Source: Limihaloglobus sulfuriphilus | Lineage (GTDB): Bacteria; Planctomycetota; Phycisphaerae; Sedimentisphaerales; Sedimentisphaeraceae | Length of the DNA stretch: 64,000 nt | Assembly (NCBI RefSeq): GCF_001999965.1 | Contig: NZ_CP019646.1 | Span: forward strand, 2,976,001-3,040,000 | Direction of reading: 5' to 3' | Part shown: piece by piece, positions 33,694-43,745 of the stretch | Numbering within the stretch: position 1 is the first letter of the stretch | How the letters are laid out: each line of letters opens with the position of its first letter | The notes under the pieces: model-generated | What the model was told of the DNA's origin: nothing | What the model saw: the letters and a program-made list of their open reading frames with translations, nothing else | The model's database searches: none | Program-made: the position numbers and the translations under genes

Positions 33694-36264
33694 ATGAAAG
33701 CATACATTACGATTTTGTTGGTAATTTCAGGGTTTATAAGCCTTGCCCCTGCCGAGCTGGTGTATGAAAGTTTCGAATCGTACACACCCGGCGCGGAAGG
33801 AGGCGGCGGCAGCGGAGACTTGTGGATGAACTGGGCTCCGGCGATGTCAGGAGACCATCCGGCTCCGGGCAACCCGTTTTTGACCCCTTACATTGACACC
33901 GCCGTCAGTTACAGCGGCAGTTATTCGATGATGCTCGAAGCACCTCTTCTGGTCTGGGACGATACTGCCGGCGAGGTGATAGAGTCAAACGCCGGCTGGG
34001 GAGTCATTATACGCGATGACGGATCTACCATGAATCTAAGCGATTACAACGTTATGACTGCTATGGTAAAATCCAACGGGATTACCGGCTGCCGGTTTAT
34101 AGTCCGTGATTCTGCCAACGGCGAGGTTGGCAACGATTTGTTCGATGTTCCAAATGACGGCAACTGGCACAAGATATCCGTGCTGCTCGACGGCCCCGGT
34201 GCAATAACGGCGGTTCAGAGGATACTGCCGTTTTTCAGCGGTGTTGCCTCCGGCGCGACCGGCACACAGCTCTGGATCGACGATATCAAATTTGATACGG
34301 TAAAGACAGTAAACGACATTCTAAGTGTCAGCGGCGCAGGCGGGCCTGTCGGCGGAACAGCTAATTATTCTTTTGTCATGACCGAGCAGCCTTCTGGTGA
34401 TGTTACGTTTACGCTCACACCTGCCGAGCAGCTTGATCTGGGCGAGGGCCTGGGAATGCCGGTTGATATTGTATTCACAAATGCCGACTGGGACAGCCCG
34501 CAGGTGCTCTCGGTGGCTATAACAGACCAGGCGGCTCCGGGCATTGTAGATGTTGCCGTCTCGGCATCAAGTGCTGTTCCCGAATACGACCAGGCTGTTG
34601 ACGGCGGGTTTACAGTTCCGATTTTAGGCCCTTACGGCGCTTTCTATGTGATTTCGCCGGAGACGCCGTTCTGGGGCAGCCCGACAGCACCTTCGGGTGA
34701 CAGCGGGAATGACCTGGCCAACGGTGAGGTGGCATCAAACTTTTATGTACCGATAGACGCGGGAATCGCTGACCTTGTTGAATGGGCTCCCAGCGCATAC
34801 GGTGCGGGCACTCCGGCATACGCCGAGATCACATTTGATTTCGGGTATGTAAAGGATGTTTCTACAATTGATATTTACTACGCGGCCGGTACTTACCCTC
34901 CGGGTGATTTTGAGATTTCCTACAGTGATGATAACGAAACCTTCTCAACACCGCAGGTTTATCCTCCGTATATCGGCGGCCCGATTTCCAGGACGCATAT
35001 TGCCAATGAGACTCCAGTGGCGGCCAGATATGTCAAGCTCATTGTTCATTGCATTGATGATGATCCGGGAAAATGGTTCTTCCTTTCAGAGGTGGAATTC
35101 AACGCTCCCGTTCCAGAGAGGGTTCCGCCGTTCTACACTATCGATGAGAACAACATTCCTGCCGGCAGAAATCCCGATCCGGATCAGAACAAACTGTTCA
35201 ACGGGGTTATAAGTTATGCCGCAGCCTCAAGCGACTATGTGTTCTTTGAAAGGTTTGACAACACACCCTACGACAACGTAATTCTATACGCCGACTACGG
35301 CCGAACAAGAGAATTCTCGAACCTGGTGCTCAACTACTTCGCCGGCTGGGGCGTTTCGGCTCCGGTAGAGGCCAAGCTCAGCTTCAGCGATGACGGCGAA
35401 ACTTACGGCGCACCGGTTACATTTACCGGCTGGCACCAGGGCACAGAAGGCGGCGGAAAGACCGATGCCAGGTCATTTTCTACCCAGAAAGGACGCTATG
35501 TCAAGATGGAGTTTGCCAGGGACACCGGAACTTCTCACGCTCTGCGGCTTGGCGAGATAATCCTGGGCAACAGAAAAGAAGTCAGCTACACAGTAGATGC
35601 TTCTACTCCTGTCTGGGGAGGCGGAACTGCTGCAAGCGGCGATGTCGCGGTAGAGGCGGGCCTTGAGCTGATCAAGATGGGCGATCTGACTAACGGCTAC
35701 ATCGCCAAAGCGGTCGGAGTGGGCCTTGACCCTGACTGGGTTGAATGGGCTCCGGGCGCAGTTGGCGCATCAACGCCGGCTTATGCCCTGATTACGTTTG
35801 ATTTGGGTTCAGTGATCAACGTCAAAAACGTGGCGATCGTTTACTGCTCAAATCCGGGCAGCGGCATTCAGACACCCGGCGGGCTCGAGGCCGCGTTCAG
35901 CACCGACGGCACGAATTTCAGCGGCATGGCAGACACCGGGGCTGTGTTCAGCGAAAATCAGGAAGAGGCCGAGATATTTAACAGCACTTTCGACCTTCCC
36001 GATACAGACGCACGTTATGTTACGCTGAAGATTAAATGCCAGGACGACGACCCTGACAGCTGGTTCTTTATCTCCGAGGTCAAATTCAACTCGTTTGCAT
36101 CTGACTTCAATGATGAGGGCATTGTCGATTCTACTGATCTGTACTACATGGCAGGCGAGTGGCTCCAGAGCGGAGAAAACCTTGCCGCGGATATAGCAGG
36201 CGATGACCAGAGCGTGAACCTGCTTGATTTTTCTCTGTTATGTGCCGAATGGCTGGGTTTTTAA
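33694..36264 (+). CDS. large secreted protein with three discoidin-like modules and dockerin-like tail
   Basis: 856 residues from the ATG at 33694, supported by GGAGG 9-13 bp upstream; an in-frame start 54 bp earlier is less likely. A signal peptide (about 1-20) precedes a jelly-roll domain (about 20-205), a calcium-beta or cadherin-like stretch (about 210-305), and three discoidin-like modules starting at about 320, 485 and 630. Each repeats the Y-x-[IV]-[SD] start, a P-[FV]-W-G or G-R motif and W-x(n)-RYV[KT]. Two EF-hand-like halves (DFNDEGIVDSTDLYYMAGEW and a second ending SLLCAEWLGF) close it: a complete dockerin-like module. Probably binds extracellular glycan. No catalytic residues recognised. 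Confidence 0.8.
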   Translation: MKAYITILLVISGFISLAPAELVYESFESYTPGAEGGGGSGDLWMNWAPAMSGDHPAPGNPFLTPYIDTAVSYSGSYSMMLEAPLLVWDDTAGEVIESNAGWGVIIRDDGSTMNLSDYNVMTAMVKSNGITGCRFIVRDSANGEVGNDLFDVPNDGNWHKISVLLDGPGAITAVQRILPFFSGVASGATGTQLWIDDIKFDTVKTVNDILSVSGAGGPVGGTANYSFVMTEQPSGDVTFTLTPAEQLDLGEGLGMPVDIVFTNADWDSPQVLSVAITDQAAPGIVDVAVSASSAVPEYDQAVDGGFTVPILGPYGAFYVISPETPFWGSPTAPSGDSGNDLANGEVASNFYVPIDAGIADLVEWAPSAYGAGTPAYAEITFDFGYVKDVSTIDIYYAAGTYPPGDFEISYSDDNETFSTPQVYPPYIGGPISRTHIANETPVAARYVKLIVHCIDDDPGKWFFLSEVEFNAPVPERVPPFYTIDENNIPAGRNPDPDQNKLFNGVISYAAASSDYVFFERFDNTPYDNVILYADYGRTREFSNLVLNYFAGWGVSAPVEAKLSFSDDGETYGAPVTFTGWHQGTEGGGKTDARSFSTQKGRYVKMEFARDTGTSHALRLGEIILGNRKEVSYTVDASTPVWGGGTAASGDVAVEAGLELIKMGDLTNGYIAKAVGVGLDPDWVEWAPGAVGASTPAYALITFDLGSVINVKNVAIVYCSNPGSGIQTPGGLEAAFSTDGTNFSGMADTGAVFSENQEEAEIFNSTFDLPDTDARYVTLKIKCQDDDPDSWFFISEVKFNSFASDFNDEGIVDSTDLYYMAGEWLQSGENLAADIAGDDQSVNLLDFSLLCAEWLGF

Positions 36265-36289
36265 ATTCAGTTTAGTTAAGTTTAATTTC

Positions 36290-36329
36290 AAAGTTGTCCA
36301 TTCTCAGTTTGGGGGTGGACAACTTTTTT
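36290..36329 (+). terminator. Rho-independent terminator after the discoidin protein gene
   Basis: A perfect 11-bp stem (AAAGTTGTCCA / TGGACAACTTT) with a 15-nt loop and a T-tract, 26 bp after the stop. Confidence 0.9.
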
Positions 36330-36448
36330 CTAAGAAAAAAAGTTGAAATTTAAGTTTATTTTTCATTGATTGAGATGTCAGTATTAAAGAAAGTTTTATC
36401 TATTTTGGAAAGAAATGAGTTTTTAAAAAATCAGACAGGAAAGCCATA

Positions 36449-37987
36449 ATGAGATTCTTAAACCGGCGAGCATTCATCGAATCGGCAGGGTTGTTTTTAG
36501 GTTCTTCGTTTCTATCAGATAATGCTGCGGCTAAGTCTTTCTTAAATTCTGCTCTTGACCGGACGTCTGCTGCAAAACGTAATATTGTGTTTATCTTAAT
36601 TGATGATTTAAGATACGACTGTCTGGGTTTCATGGGGCATCCTTTCCTGAAGACGCCTAATATAGATAAGCTGGTGAAAAACGGGGCAAACTGCCGTAAC
36701 AGTTTTGTTACAACTTCGCTCTGTTCACCCAGCCGCGCATCAATACTGACAGGTCAGTACATGCACAATCATAAGGTTGTTGACAATAATGATATGATGC
36801 CGGCGGATGCTGTTACCTTTCCGCAATTGCTCAGAAGTAATGGATACAGGACAGCTTTTATCGGTAAATGGCACATGGGCAGCAGCAGCGATCAGCCCAG
36901 AGCCGGCTTTGATCACTGGGTCAGTTTTCGCGGGCAGGGCCAATATCTTCCTGAAGGCCAGACTCTTAATATAAATGGGACACGGGTGCCGAGAAAAAAA
37001 TACATGACAGAGGAGTTGACTGATCATGCGGTTAAATGGCTTGAGAACAGGAATGACAAAAAGCCGTTTTTTCTCTATTTGTCTCACAAAGCAATTCACG
37101 GCCCTTATGTTCCTGATAAACGGCATGAGGGTATGTACGCGGAAGAAGAATTCCCCGAGCCACAGACAATGGCAAACACAGAGGACAATTACAAAAATAA
37201 GCCCATGTGGCTGAAAAACCAGAGAAACAGCTGGCATGGTGTTGACTATCCTTATCATACACGTGAGCCTATATCCAAACAGTATAATAGATACTGTGAG
37301 ATGATTCTTTCGGTTGACCAGAGTGTCGGCCGAATTATGCAGGGCCTTAAGGAGAACGGATTTGACAAAAATACTCTTGTTGTTTTCATGGGTGATAACG
37401 GCCACTATTGGGGAGAACACGGCTTAATCGACAAACGAAGCGCATACGAGGAATCTATGCGAGTTCCCCTTTTTGCACATTGCCCCGAGCTTATCAGGCC
37501 CGGCACGGTAATAGAGGAAGTGGTCGCAAATATAGACATTGGGCCGACTCTATTGTCAGCGGCCGGCATTAAAGCACATCAGCAAATGGACGGCACAAGT
37601 TTTCTGCCTTTACTTAAAGGCGAAAAGATTTCAAACTGGCGGGATTTCCTGCTCTATGAATATTACTGGGAATATAATTTTCCGCATACGCCGACAACTT
37701 TTGCCTTGCGAACCGACCGATATAAACTTATACAATATCATGGTATCTGGGATATAGACGAACTTTATGATTTAAAGGCAGACCCCAATGAAAAAAACAA
37801 TCTTATCAACAATCCGGATTATCAGGAATTGATTAAAACGATGAGGGCCCAACTTCATGAAATTCTTAAGCGAGATAATGCAAATGTGATTCCGTTCGGA
37901 GAAAAGAAAGACCATGGCGCAAATTTGAGACACAGACAGGGTGCTGATCCTGCCGAATTTCCGCCTTTTATATTTCGAGAAAACTAA
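36449..37987 (+). CDS. sulfatase, Cys-type (type I)
   Basis: 512 residues. RRAFIESAGLFLGSSFL gives a Tat-like leader. The alkaline-phosphatase-type core starts with VFILIDDLRYD (Asp52, Asp53 as calcium ligands), and the active-site motif is CSPSR with Cys92, to be converted to formylglycine. Further motifs are FIGKWHMGS, MGDNGHYWGEHGL and the family C-terminal NEKNNL. It removes sulfate esters from glycans in periplasm or outside. A formylglycine-generating (anSME-type) enzyme is needed and is not in this window. First gene of a tight nine-gene run: the next gene starts 14 bp later. AGGAAA precedes the ATG. Confidence 0.95.
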   Translation: MRFLNRRAFIESAGLFLGSSFLSDNAAAKSFLNSALDRTSAAKRNIVFILIDDLRYDCLGFMGHPFLKTPNIDKLVKNGANCRNSFVTTSLCSPSRASILTGQYMHNHKVVDNNDMMPADAVTFPQLLRSNGYRTAFIGKWHMGSSSDQPRAGFDHWVSFRGQGQYLPEGQTLNINGTRVPRKKYMTEELTDHAVKWLENRNDKKPFFLYLSHKAIHGPYVPDKRHEGMYAEEEFPEPQTMANTEDNYKNKPMWLKNQRNSWHGVDYPYHTREPISKQYNRYCEMILSVDQSVGRIMQGLKENGFDKNTLVVFMGDNGHYWGEHGLIDKRSAYEESMRVPLFAHCPELIRPGTVIEEVVANIDIGPTLLSAAGIKAHQQMDGTSFLPLLKGEKISNWRDFLLYEYYWEYNFPHTPTTFALRTDRYKLIQYHGIWDIDELYDLKADPNEKNNLINNPDYQELIKTMRAQLHEILKRDNANVIPFGEKKDHGANLRHRQGADPAEFPPFIFREN

Positions 37988-38001
37988 TCAAAAAGGCAGA
38001 T

Positions 38002-41000
38002 ATGTTAAAATATTTAATAAAATTCTTAGTTACTTTGACGTTCTTAACTATAGCTGTTGAGCATATAGACGCAAAACCGATCAGCGGGGCTTTTATCCAG
38101 ATAAACCCGCACATGGCAGGCTACAGCCAGAGCGACTGGGAAGAAGAAGTCTCTCTGATGAAACAGTGCGGCATGGATACCGTCATTGTCTCGGCATCGA
38201 TAAGCGACGGCGGAAAGGCGCATTACCAGAGCTCGCTGGATTTCGTTACAGAGGTTGCAGATACCGCCCTGACTAAGATACTCACAGCCTGCGATGCTAA
38301 CCAGATGAAATGCTTCGTCGGGCTTGTCCACGATAACCGGTGGTGGTCGAGTATCGGCGATGAAGCAGTGCTATCTTCGATGGCGGCCAACAACATAGCC
38401 GCGGCAGATGAGCTTTTATCGGTTGCGGCGGAACACGCCAGTTTTGCCGGCTGGTACGTTACCGAGGAGATAGTTTTTAATGTATGGTCCGGCGATAACA
38501 GAGATATGCTGATCAACACCCTGCTCAATCCGGTTGTGGAGCATCTCAAATCCATCACTCCCGATAAGCCCGCGGCAACGGCTCCTTATGTATATGACAT
38601 AACCGCCGGTGCCGATAACTGCCGGCAGTGGTGGGACAATCTCTTGTCGCGGGTGGATTTTGATATTGTGATGTTTCAGGACGGTTTCGGGGCGGATATC
38701 AACAGAAAGCCCGAGCTGATTGTGCCGTATTTCAAAGGTCTCCGGCAGGCCTGCATCGATAACGGGGCAGAGCTGTGGAACGACCTTGAGGTATTCAATC
38801 AGCCCGACTGGACGGCCAAGACCTTCAGCGATGTCAGGTGGCAGATAAGCCTCAACGAAAAGCATGTCAGCAAGATTGTAACCTGGGAATGGTTTTATAT
38901 CACCCCGACACAGAGAATGAGAAGCGATGTGCGAACCGTTGACAGGCAGAACCTGTACGCCAAACTGCTGTCGCATAACAGGAACCTGAAAATAGCCTCG
39001 CTCAATAAGAACTACACGATGAGCAAACAGCCCTCTGCGAGCTACCCCGACAGTAAAAATAAGCTCACGGATTCACAGATAGATTTTGAAATGGACAGCC
39101 ATCTCGGCTATTATCTCACCTCCGGCTTCGGCGGCGGTACTTCAAGTGTATCCGTTACAATCGATCTGCGTGAGGACGTGCCGGCCGAGTACGGTTTTTC
39201 CGCTGTTTTTATGAACCGCCAGGGCTGGGGAGTAAACCTGCCGGAAAGTGTCGATGTTTATATTTCTGAGGATAACACCGCTTTTGAGAAAATCTCGCAG
39301 CTTGAGACTTTCCCCTCGGCGCAGGATTCGCTCAATGTGTATTTTGATTTTCCGCAAAAAATCATCTCGCCTCGATATGTGCGGTTTGAAATGCGGGGAC
39401 TGGGCTGGCTGATGTGCAGCGAGCTGAGCGTTTACAGGAGCGATATAAAGGGTGATTACAATTCCGACGCGCGTATTGATATAAACGATGTCAACACACT
39501 CAGCCAGAAGTGGCTGGATGGCGGTGATGAGGAGAAAGGCATAAATTACGGCGATTTTGCCGACATCGCAAGAAACTGGAAATGGCAGAGAGACCGCAGC
39601 CTGCATTTCAGAGACAAGTTCTACAAACTGCCCAACGTTCAGCTCTCACAGGGCTCGCCGTACATGCAGAACAGAACCGTTGAAAGTATTGCCTCCGAGC
39701 TGGCTGTCAACGGGGTTGAATCTATCTTCGTTATGCAGACTTCTGTAAACGGGCTCAAGCCCGGCTTAATCGATGCGCTGCGCAGCAGGGATATAGCCCC
39801 GGGGCTGATGCTCTTTGCCGATGCGGTATATACGCCGACCTCCGAGCTGCCCGAGGGCTGGGAGCAGTGGAAGATGGGCTTTCTAAACACCCCGGGCAAT
39901 AATCATTTATCATTTATCCATGACGGTTTTCGAGAGTGGATGAAGCAGCGGGCGGTAAGTCTGTGCAATGATAACGGTTTCGCGGCGGTAACATTTGCCG
40001 AACCGATGTATCCGGTTTACGACGGCATAACCAAATCGTCTGTGCGGTACGCCGATGTTTCGCAGGCGTATCAGGATATTTTTAAAGCCGACACGGGGGA
40101 GAGCGAGTTCCCCAATTTTACAGACCCCTCCGATCCGCACTATTTCAAGACGGATACGGCTCTTTATCAAAAACTCGTGCAGCACCGCATTGATTCGATA
40201 ACAGATTATTTTGATGAGATAATAAACGGTGAAGCGGGACTTAGAGAGTCCGCACCCGATACGATGGTTATAACCTGGTCTCTGGCGTGTTCCAAGCTGG
40301 AAAACGGCGGGGTTGATATTCTGCCCGAGTGGGAAGGCAACGACGCGTACAGCATTGTTAAAAACGCCAAGCCTGATATGCACTACTACCAGACGCACTG
40401 GCCGGACTGGGTTGATCCCCAGCTTTCGCCGGAGCATGTTTACAGCTACATTCCGAATTTCAGAGAGTGCTGGAAAGCCGCGCCGCAGGTAACGGTCGGC
40501 GTGCAGGACGATATCGGCAGCCACGACAACATGAGGCGAAGCAATGAGTATTATCAGAAATATCTCGAGGCCTGCGCCGCCGCCGGCGCGGTAAACTCCA
40601 CGTACTACTGTTTCTCGCTTCGCAGTGATGTATATAACTCCGCTCCGCAGCTAAAGAGAATCAGCCTCAACGACGGCTACGAGATGCCGGATATGGCCGT
40701 CTCGGCTCTGTCGGCGGAAGTTGACCAGAGGGCCGACGAAAACGGCAGACTGCTTCTGCGCATACATACAAAAGACAGTGACCCTGCAAACTGGCTTTTT
40801 ATCTCGGAAATTGAAATCAACGGCGTCTCCGGCGGGTTCACCTACAGCATCTCACCGCTGACGCCGCCGTATTCGGGCAGGCCCGACAATACCGGCAATG
40901 ACCTTGCCAACGGTGTGATAGCGGCGATGAACCTTTCAGATCCCGACTGGGTCGAATGGGCACCGGATGTCCAGGGCGCCGCTGCGTATGCTGATATTGT

Positions 41001-41418
41001 CCTGAATCTCGAGCCCGGAAGCCGGGTGGATTCTATCGATATATACTTCCTCAAATACGCCTCGACACACGTCTATCCCCCAGACCGCATTGAGCTTGGC
41101 ACAGGCTCTTATGACCTCTCTGTCAACAGCATAGACCTTGAGTTTGACCAGAGAGTGCACCCTAACAGCGCAGGGCTTATGATGACCAGAAACATCACCG
41201 ACAGTCTCGGCAATGTCTTCAAAGCGCAGAGAGCCTTCAGAGACGGAAATATGCTTATATTGGAAATGGACAGACAGGTCAAACGCGGCGATGTATTGTC
41301 GGTTGATATCGGCGGCATCAGCGATGATCCCGATTCCCGCTGGACAACGGCAAATATCGCACGGGGCAGCCTCAACACCGCGGCGGCAGGTACTGTAGTT
41401 ACCTTGACAGCGGAGTGA
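38002..41418 (+). CDS. secreted two-enzyme fusion: DUF4434-like barrel, dockerin-like linker, second putative glycosidase barrel
   Basis: 1138 residues with a signal peptide (about 1-24). Order: DUF4434-like barrel about 25-325 with the acidic set GWYVTEE (Glu155, Glu156), FQDG (Asp226), NDLE and TWEW (Glu296); a discoidin-like module about 350-470; a dockerin-like EF-hand pair about 472-530 (KGDYNSDARIDINDVNTLSQ); a second barrel about 535-880 homologous to the protein at 43746-45221 (TFAEPMYP, YYQTHWPDW, VGVQDDIGSHDN); a second discoidin-like module about 880-1025; and a C-terminal beta domain also found in that homologue. DUF4434 is a domain of unknown function related to glycoside hydrolases. 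The internal dockerin is unusual. Enzymatic activity is inferred from the conserved acids only. Confidence 0.8.
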   Translation: MLKYLIKFLVTLTFLTIAVEHIDAKPISGAFIQINPHMAGYSQSDWEEEVSLMKQCGMDTVIVSASISDGGKAHYQSSLDFVTEVADTALTKILTACDANQMKCFVGLVHDNRWWSSIGDEAVLSSMAANNIAAADELLSVAAEHASFAGWYVTEEIVFNVWSGDNRDMLINTLLNPVVEHLKSITPDKPAATAPYVYDITAGADNCRQWWDNLLSRVDFDIVMFQDGFGADINRKPELIVPYFKGLRQACIDNGAELWNDLEVFNQPDWTAKTFSDVRWQISLNEKHVSKIVTWEWFYITPTQRMRSDVRTVDRQNLYAKLLSHNRNLKIASLNKNYTMSKQPSASYPDSKNKLTDSQIDFEMDSHLGYYLTSGFGGGTSSVSVTIDLREDVPAEYGFSAVFMNRQGWGVNLPESVDVYISEDNTAFEKISQLETFPSAQDSLNVYFDFPQKIISPRYVRFEMRGLGWLMCSELSVYRSDIKGDYNSDARIDINDVNTLSQKWLDGGDEEKGINYGDFADIARNWKWQRDRSLHFRDKFYKLPNVQLSQGSPYMQNRTVESIASELAVNGVESIFVMQTSVNGLKPGLIDALRSRDIAPGLMLFADAVYTPTSELPEGWEQWKMGFLNTPGNNHLSFIHDGFREWMKQRAVSLCNDNGFAAVTFAEPMYPVYDGITKSSVRYADVSQAYQDIFKADTGESEFPNFTDPSDPHYFKTDTALYQKLVQHRIDSITDYFDEIINGEAGLRESAPDTMVITWSLACSKLENGGVDILPEWEGNDAYSIVKNAKPDMHYYQTHWPDWVDPQLSPEHVYSYIPNFRECWKAAPQVTVGVQDDIGSHDNMRRSNEYYQKYLEACAAAGAVNSTYYCFSLRSDVYNSAPQLKRISLNDGYEMPDMAVSALSAEVDQRADENGRLLLRIHTKDSDPANWLFISEIEINGVSGGFTYSISPLTPPYSGRPDNTGNDLANGVIAAMNLSDPDWVEWAPDVQGAAAYADIVLNLEPGSRVDSIDIYFLKYASTHVYPPDRIELGTGSYDLSVNSIDLEFDQRVHPNSAGLMMTRNITDSLGNVFKAQRAFRDGNMLILEMDRQVKRGDVLSVDIGGISDDPDSRWTTANIARGSLNTAAAGTVVTLTAE

Positions 41419-41484
41419 GAAAGAAGAAAATAATATTCCGGAAATAATAACTTATTATAATTATAATTTAAATAAAGGAAAACA

Positions 41485-42465
41485 ATGAGAATTACAGGTA
41501 CATTCATTGACGAAATAACGGTTGATATACCTTCGAACAACTGGAGTGCCCGGCACTGGGCTATGGATTTCAGGGCGATGAAGCATATCGGCATAGACAC
41601 AGTGATAATTATCCGTTCGGGCTACCAGAACAAGTGCATCTTCGACTCACAGGCACTGAAGAAACATGTGGGACTGATGATGCCGGTGTTTGAAGATCTC
41701 TTTGAGCTGTTTTTGTCTCTGGCTCAGGAAAACGATATGGATCTATATTTCGGAACTTATGATGATTATGAGATGCAGCACAGCGGCAATCATAAAAAAC
41801 TCATCCAGATAAACAAGGACTTCATAGACGAGGCATGGTCTCGCTACGGCTCGTACGACTCGTTTAAGGGCTGGTACGTCACACAGGAATTAGCGACAAA
41901 GGACGAGCACGGCGCTGAATGTATCAGAGACGTTGGCCTGCACTGCAAAAGCATAACCGGCCAGGATTTGCCGGTTTTGATATCCCCCTTTATCGCCGGC
42001 AGAAAACAGTTTGACAATCCGATTACTCTCGAGCAGCACGAAAATCAGTGGGACTATATGCTCTCTGTTATGCAGGGCGCGGTCGATATTGTGGCGTTTC
42101 AGGACGGAAATGTCGATTACCACGAGCTGCCCGAATACATCGCGGCAAACAAAAAGCTGCTTGATAAATACGGTATGCACTCCTGGAGCAACCTGGAAAC
42201 ATTTGACAGGGATATGCCGTATCTGCGGTTTCCCCCGACAGACTGGCGCAAGCTGTGGTGGAAGCTCGACGCGGCGGAAAAAACCGAAGTTGAGAAAATC
42301 ATCACCTTTGAGTTTTCATCGTTCATGAGCCCGTATTCATGCTGGCCCTCCGCGCATAACCTTTACGACCGGTACTGTGATTATTTCGGAATTGAAAGAC
42401 TGCAGCGCGAAGCTGAAAACGCCTCACAAAACAGACAATTTACAGCCTCCGGTGTTTCCGGTTAA
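41485..42465 (+). CDS. DUF4434-type barrel protein, cytoplasmic
   Basis: 326 residues without a signal peptide. It aligns with the N-terminal barrel of the preceding fusion protein: ITGTFIDEITVDIPSNNWSA at the start, GWYVTQE (Glu135), VAFQDG (Asp207), SNLETF (Glu238) and ITFEFSSF (Glu276). The four acids occupy the same positions as in the fusion, which suggests a shared mechanism. Its lack of a leader implies that it acts on imported oligosaccharide or sugar. It sits between the fusion gene (66 bp) and a UroD-like gene (31 bp). Family function has not been established to my knowledge. Confidence 0.8.
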   Translation: MRITGTFIDEITVDIPSNNWSARHWAMDFRAMKHIGIDTVIIIRSGYQNKCIFDSQALKKHVGLMMPVFEDLFELFLSLAQENDMDLYFGTYDDYEMQHSGNHKKLIQINKDFIDEAWSRYGSYDSFKGWYVTQELATKDEHGAECIRDVGLHCKSITGQDLPVLISPFIAGRKQFDNPITLEQHENQWDYMLSVMQGAVDIVAFQDGNVDYHELPEYIAANKKLLDKYGMHSWSNLETFDRDMPYLRFPPTDWRKLWWKLDAAEKTEVEKIITFEFSSFMSPYSCWPSAHNLYDRYCDYFGIERLQREAENASQNRQFTASGVSG

Positions 42466-42496
42466 CCGCCGCGGAAAATATCAGAAAATCCACTCT

Positions 42497-43699
42497 ATGA
42501 ACATTCAAAATAAGATAGAAAAATATTTGCAGCTCTGTTTGTCTAAGGCCAACAGGGACAAGCAGCGGCTATGGTCGGATTTTCTTGCGCTAAAGCCCTC
42601 GCGGCCGCTGGTAAATGTGTACTTCTACCAGTATGTCTGGCAGAGAGAGATCGATGACGGACGCAGAAACTATGACTGCCCGGTCGCTGATTTTATCGAT
42701 AAACAGATCAGCTACAGGCTCTGGCGGTGGGAAAACATCGATGATGATGCTCCGCTTGAAGAGTTTCTGCGGATTCCGTATGATATTCTGCACCATGCCA
42801 AACAGGTCAACCAGTACCAGAACAGTCTGTGGGGGATCGATATCGAGCTCAGCCAGAACTGTGACCAGGGCTCTTACAGTGTAGTGCCGCCGATAAAAAC
42901 GGAATCTGATATAGAAAAGATAACCCTTCCTCGGTTCGAGCCGCCTCAGGGCCTGGACGAGCTGCTGGAGAGGGCCGAGAGAATCACCGGAGGTTGTTTG
43001 CCGGTGAAGGTTGAAACCGAAAGGATGCACTGGGGCCCGTTCGAGTATATCGTATGGTTTCGCGGCATGGAAAATCTCTTCCTCGATTTTATCGACAACC
43101 CGCGGCTGGTGCACCGGCTGATGGAAATAGCCTCGGCTGGTATAATCCAGTGGCAGAGACAGCGGCAGGCTGCCGGTTTTATCGACAGCGAGCTTTCATT
43201 TTTCGGGCACGTTCCGTATGATGACTTTTGTCTGCATGGAGATTCTGCGAGTCTGAAAAGCTGCTGGGCATATCTGCACGCCCAGTCCAGCGGCACGATA
43301 TCGCCGCAGATGTACGAGGAATTTGTCCAGCCGTACAACGAACGGATCGCCGCACTTGTCGGGCGCGTGTATTATCACGGCTGCGAAAACCTCGACCGCA
43401 AAGCCGCCGTCATAAAGAGACTGCCTAACCTGAGGCTTTTTCACATTTCTCCCTGGTCTAACGTCGAGCCGATACTGGAAGAAATGGGCAGGGGCTTTGC
43501 CTACGAAGTTCACTCACACCCGACCGGCGTACTGAGCAGTTACAGCGATTCGGATATGAGCCGCGAACTCAGCTCGAGAAGCAGTATCGCCGCAGAGGTC
43601 AACCATGTATTGACACTGGCGGATGTCGAAACCGTAACCGGCAGACTTGAACGCGTCCGCGAATGGGTGCGGCTGGCTAACAAAACCGCCCGGGTTTGA
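42497..43699 (+). CDS. uroporphyrinogen decarboxylase-like protein (methyltransferase-type His-X-Cys)
   Basis: 400 residues from the ATG at 42497; earlier in-frame starts would overlap the previous gene. The fold signature is of the UroD/MtaA superfamily (for example PRLVHRLMEIASAGIIQWQR, then SASLKSCWAYLHAQSSGTIS, YYHGCENLD). His294-Gly-Cys296 sits where MtaA/MtbA-type methylcobamide:CoM methyltransferases bind zinc; a third ligand is not obvious, His residues at EVHSHP are candidates. The N-terminal Arg cluster of true HemE that binds uroporphyrinogen carboxylates is not evident. So heme synthesis is unlikely; demethylation or an unknown sugar reaction is more plausible given the locus. Another UroD-like gene lies at 47072-48214. 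Confidence 0.75.
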   Translation: MNIQNKIEKYLQLCLSKANRDKQRLWSDFLALKPSRPLVNVYFYQYVWQREIDDGRRNYDCPVADFIDKQISYRLWRWENIDDDAPLEEFLRIPYDILHHAKQVNQYQNSLWGIDIELSQNCDQGSYSVVPPIKTESDIEKITLPRFEPPQGLDELLERAERITGGCLPVKVETERMHWGPFEYIVWFRGMENLFLDFIDNPRLVHRLMEIASAGIIQWQRQRQAAGFIDSELSFFGHVPYDDFCLHGDSASLKSCWAYLHAQSSGTISPQMYEEFVQPYNERIAALVGRVYYHGCENLDRKAAVIKRLPNLRLFHISPWSNVEPILEEMGRGFAYEVHSHPTGVLSSYSDSDMSRELSSRSSIAAEVNHVLTLADVETVTGRLERVREWVRLANKTARV

Positions 43700-43745
43700 T
43701 TTATGTTTTATATTACTCTCATAAAAACTATAAAGGATTTACAAA

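Noticed and set aside
42466-42496. Cobalamin riboswitch upstream of the UroD-like genes
   Set aside because: Gaps before both genes are too short (31 bp, and a 4-bp overlap) and no B12 box is seen.
42497-43699. HemE (heme biosynthesis) assignment for the UroD-like proteins
   Set aside because: The N-terminal Arg-rich substrate motif of HemE is not seen, both have a His-X-Cys motif, and both sit in a carbohydrate locus.
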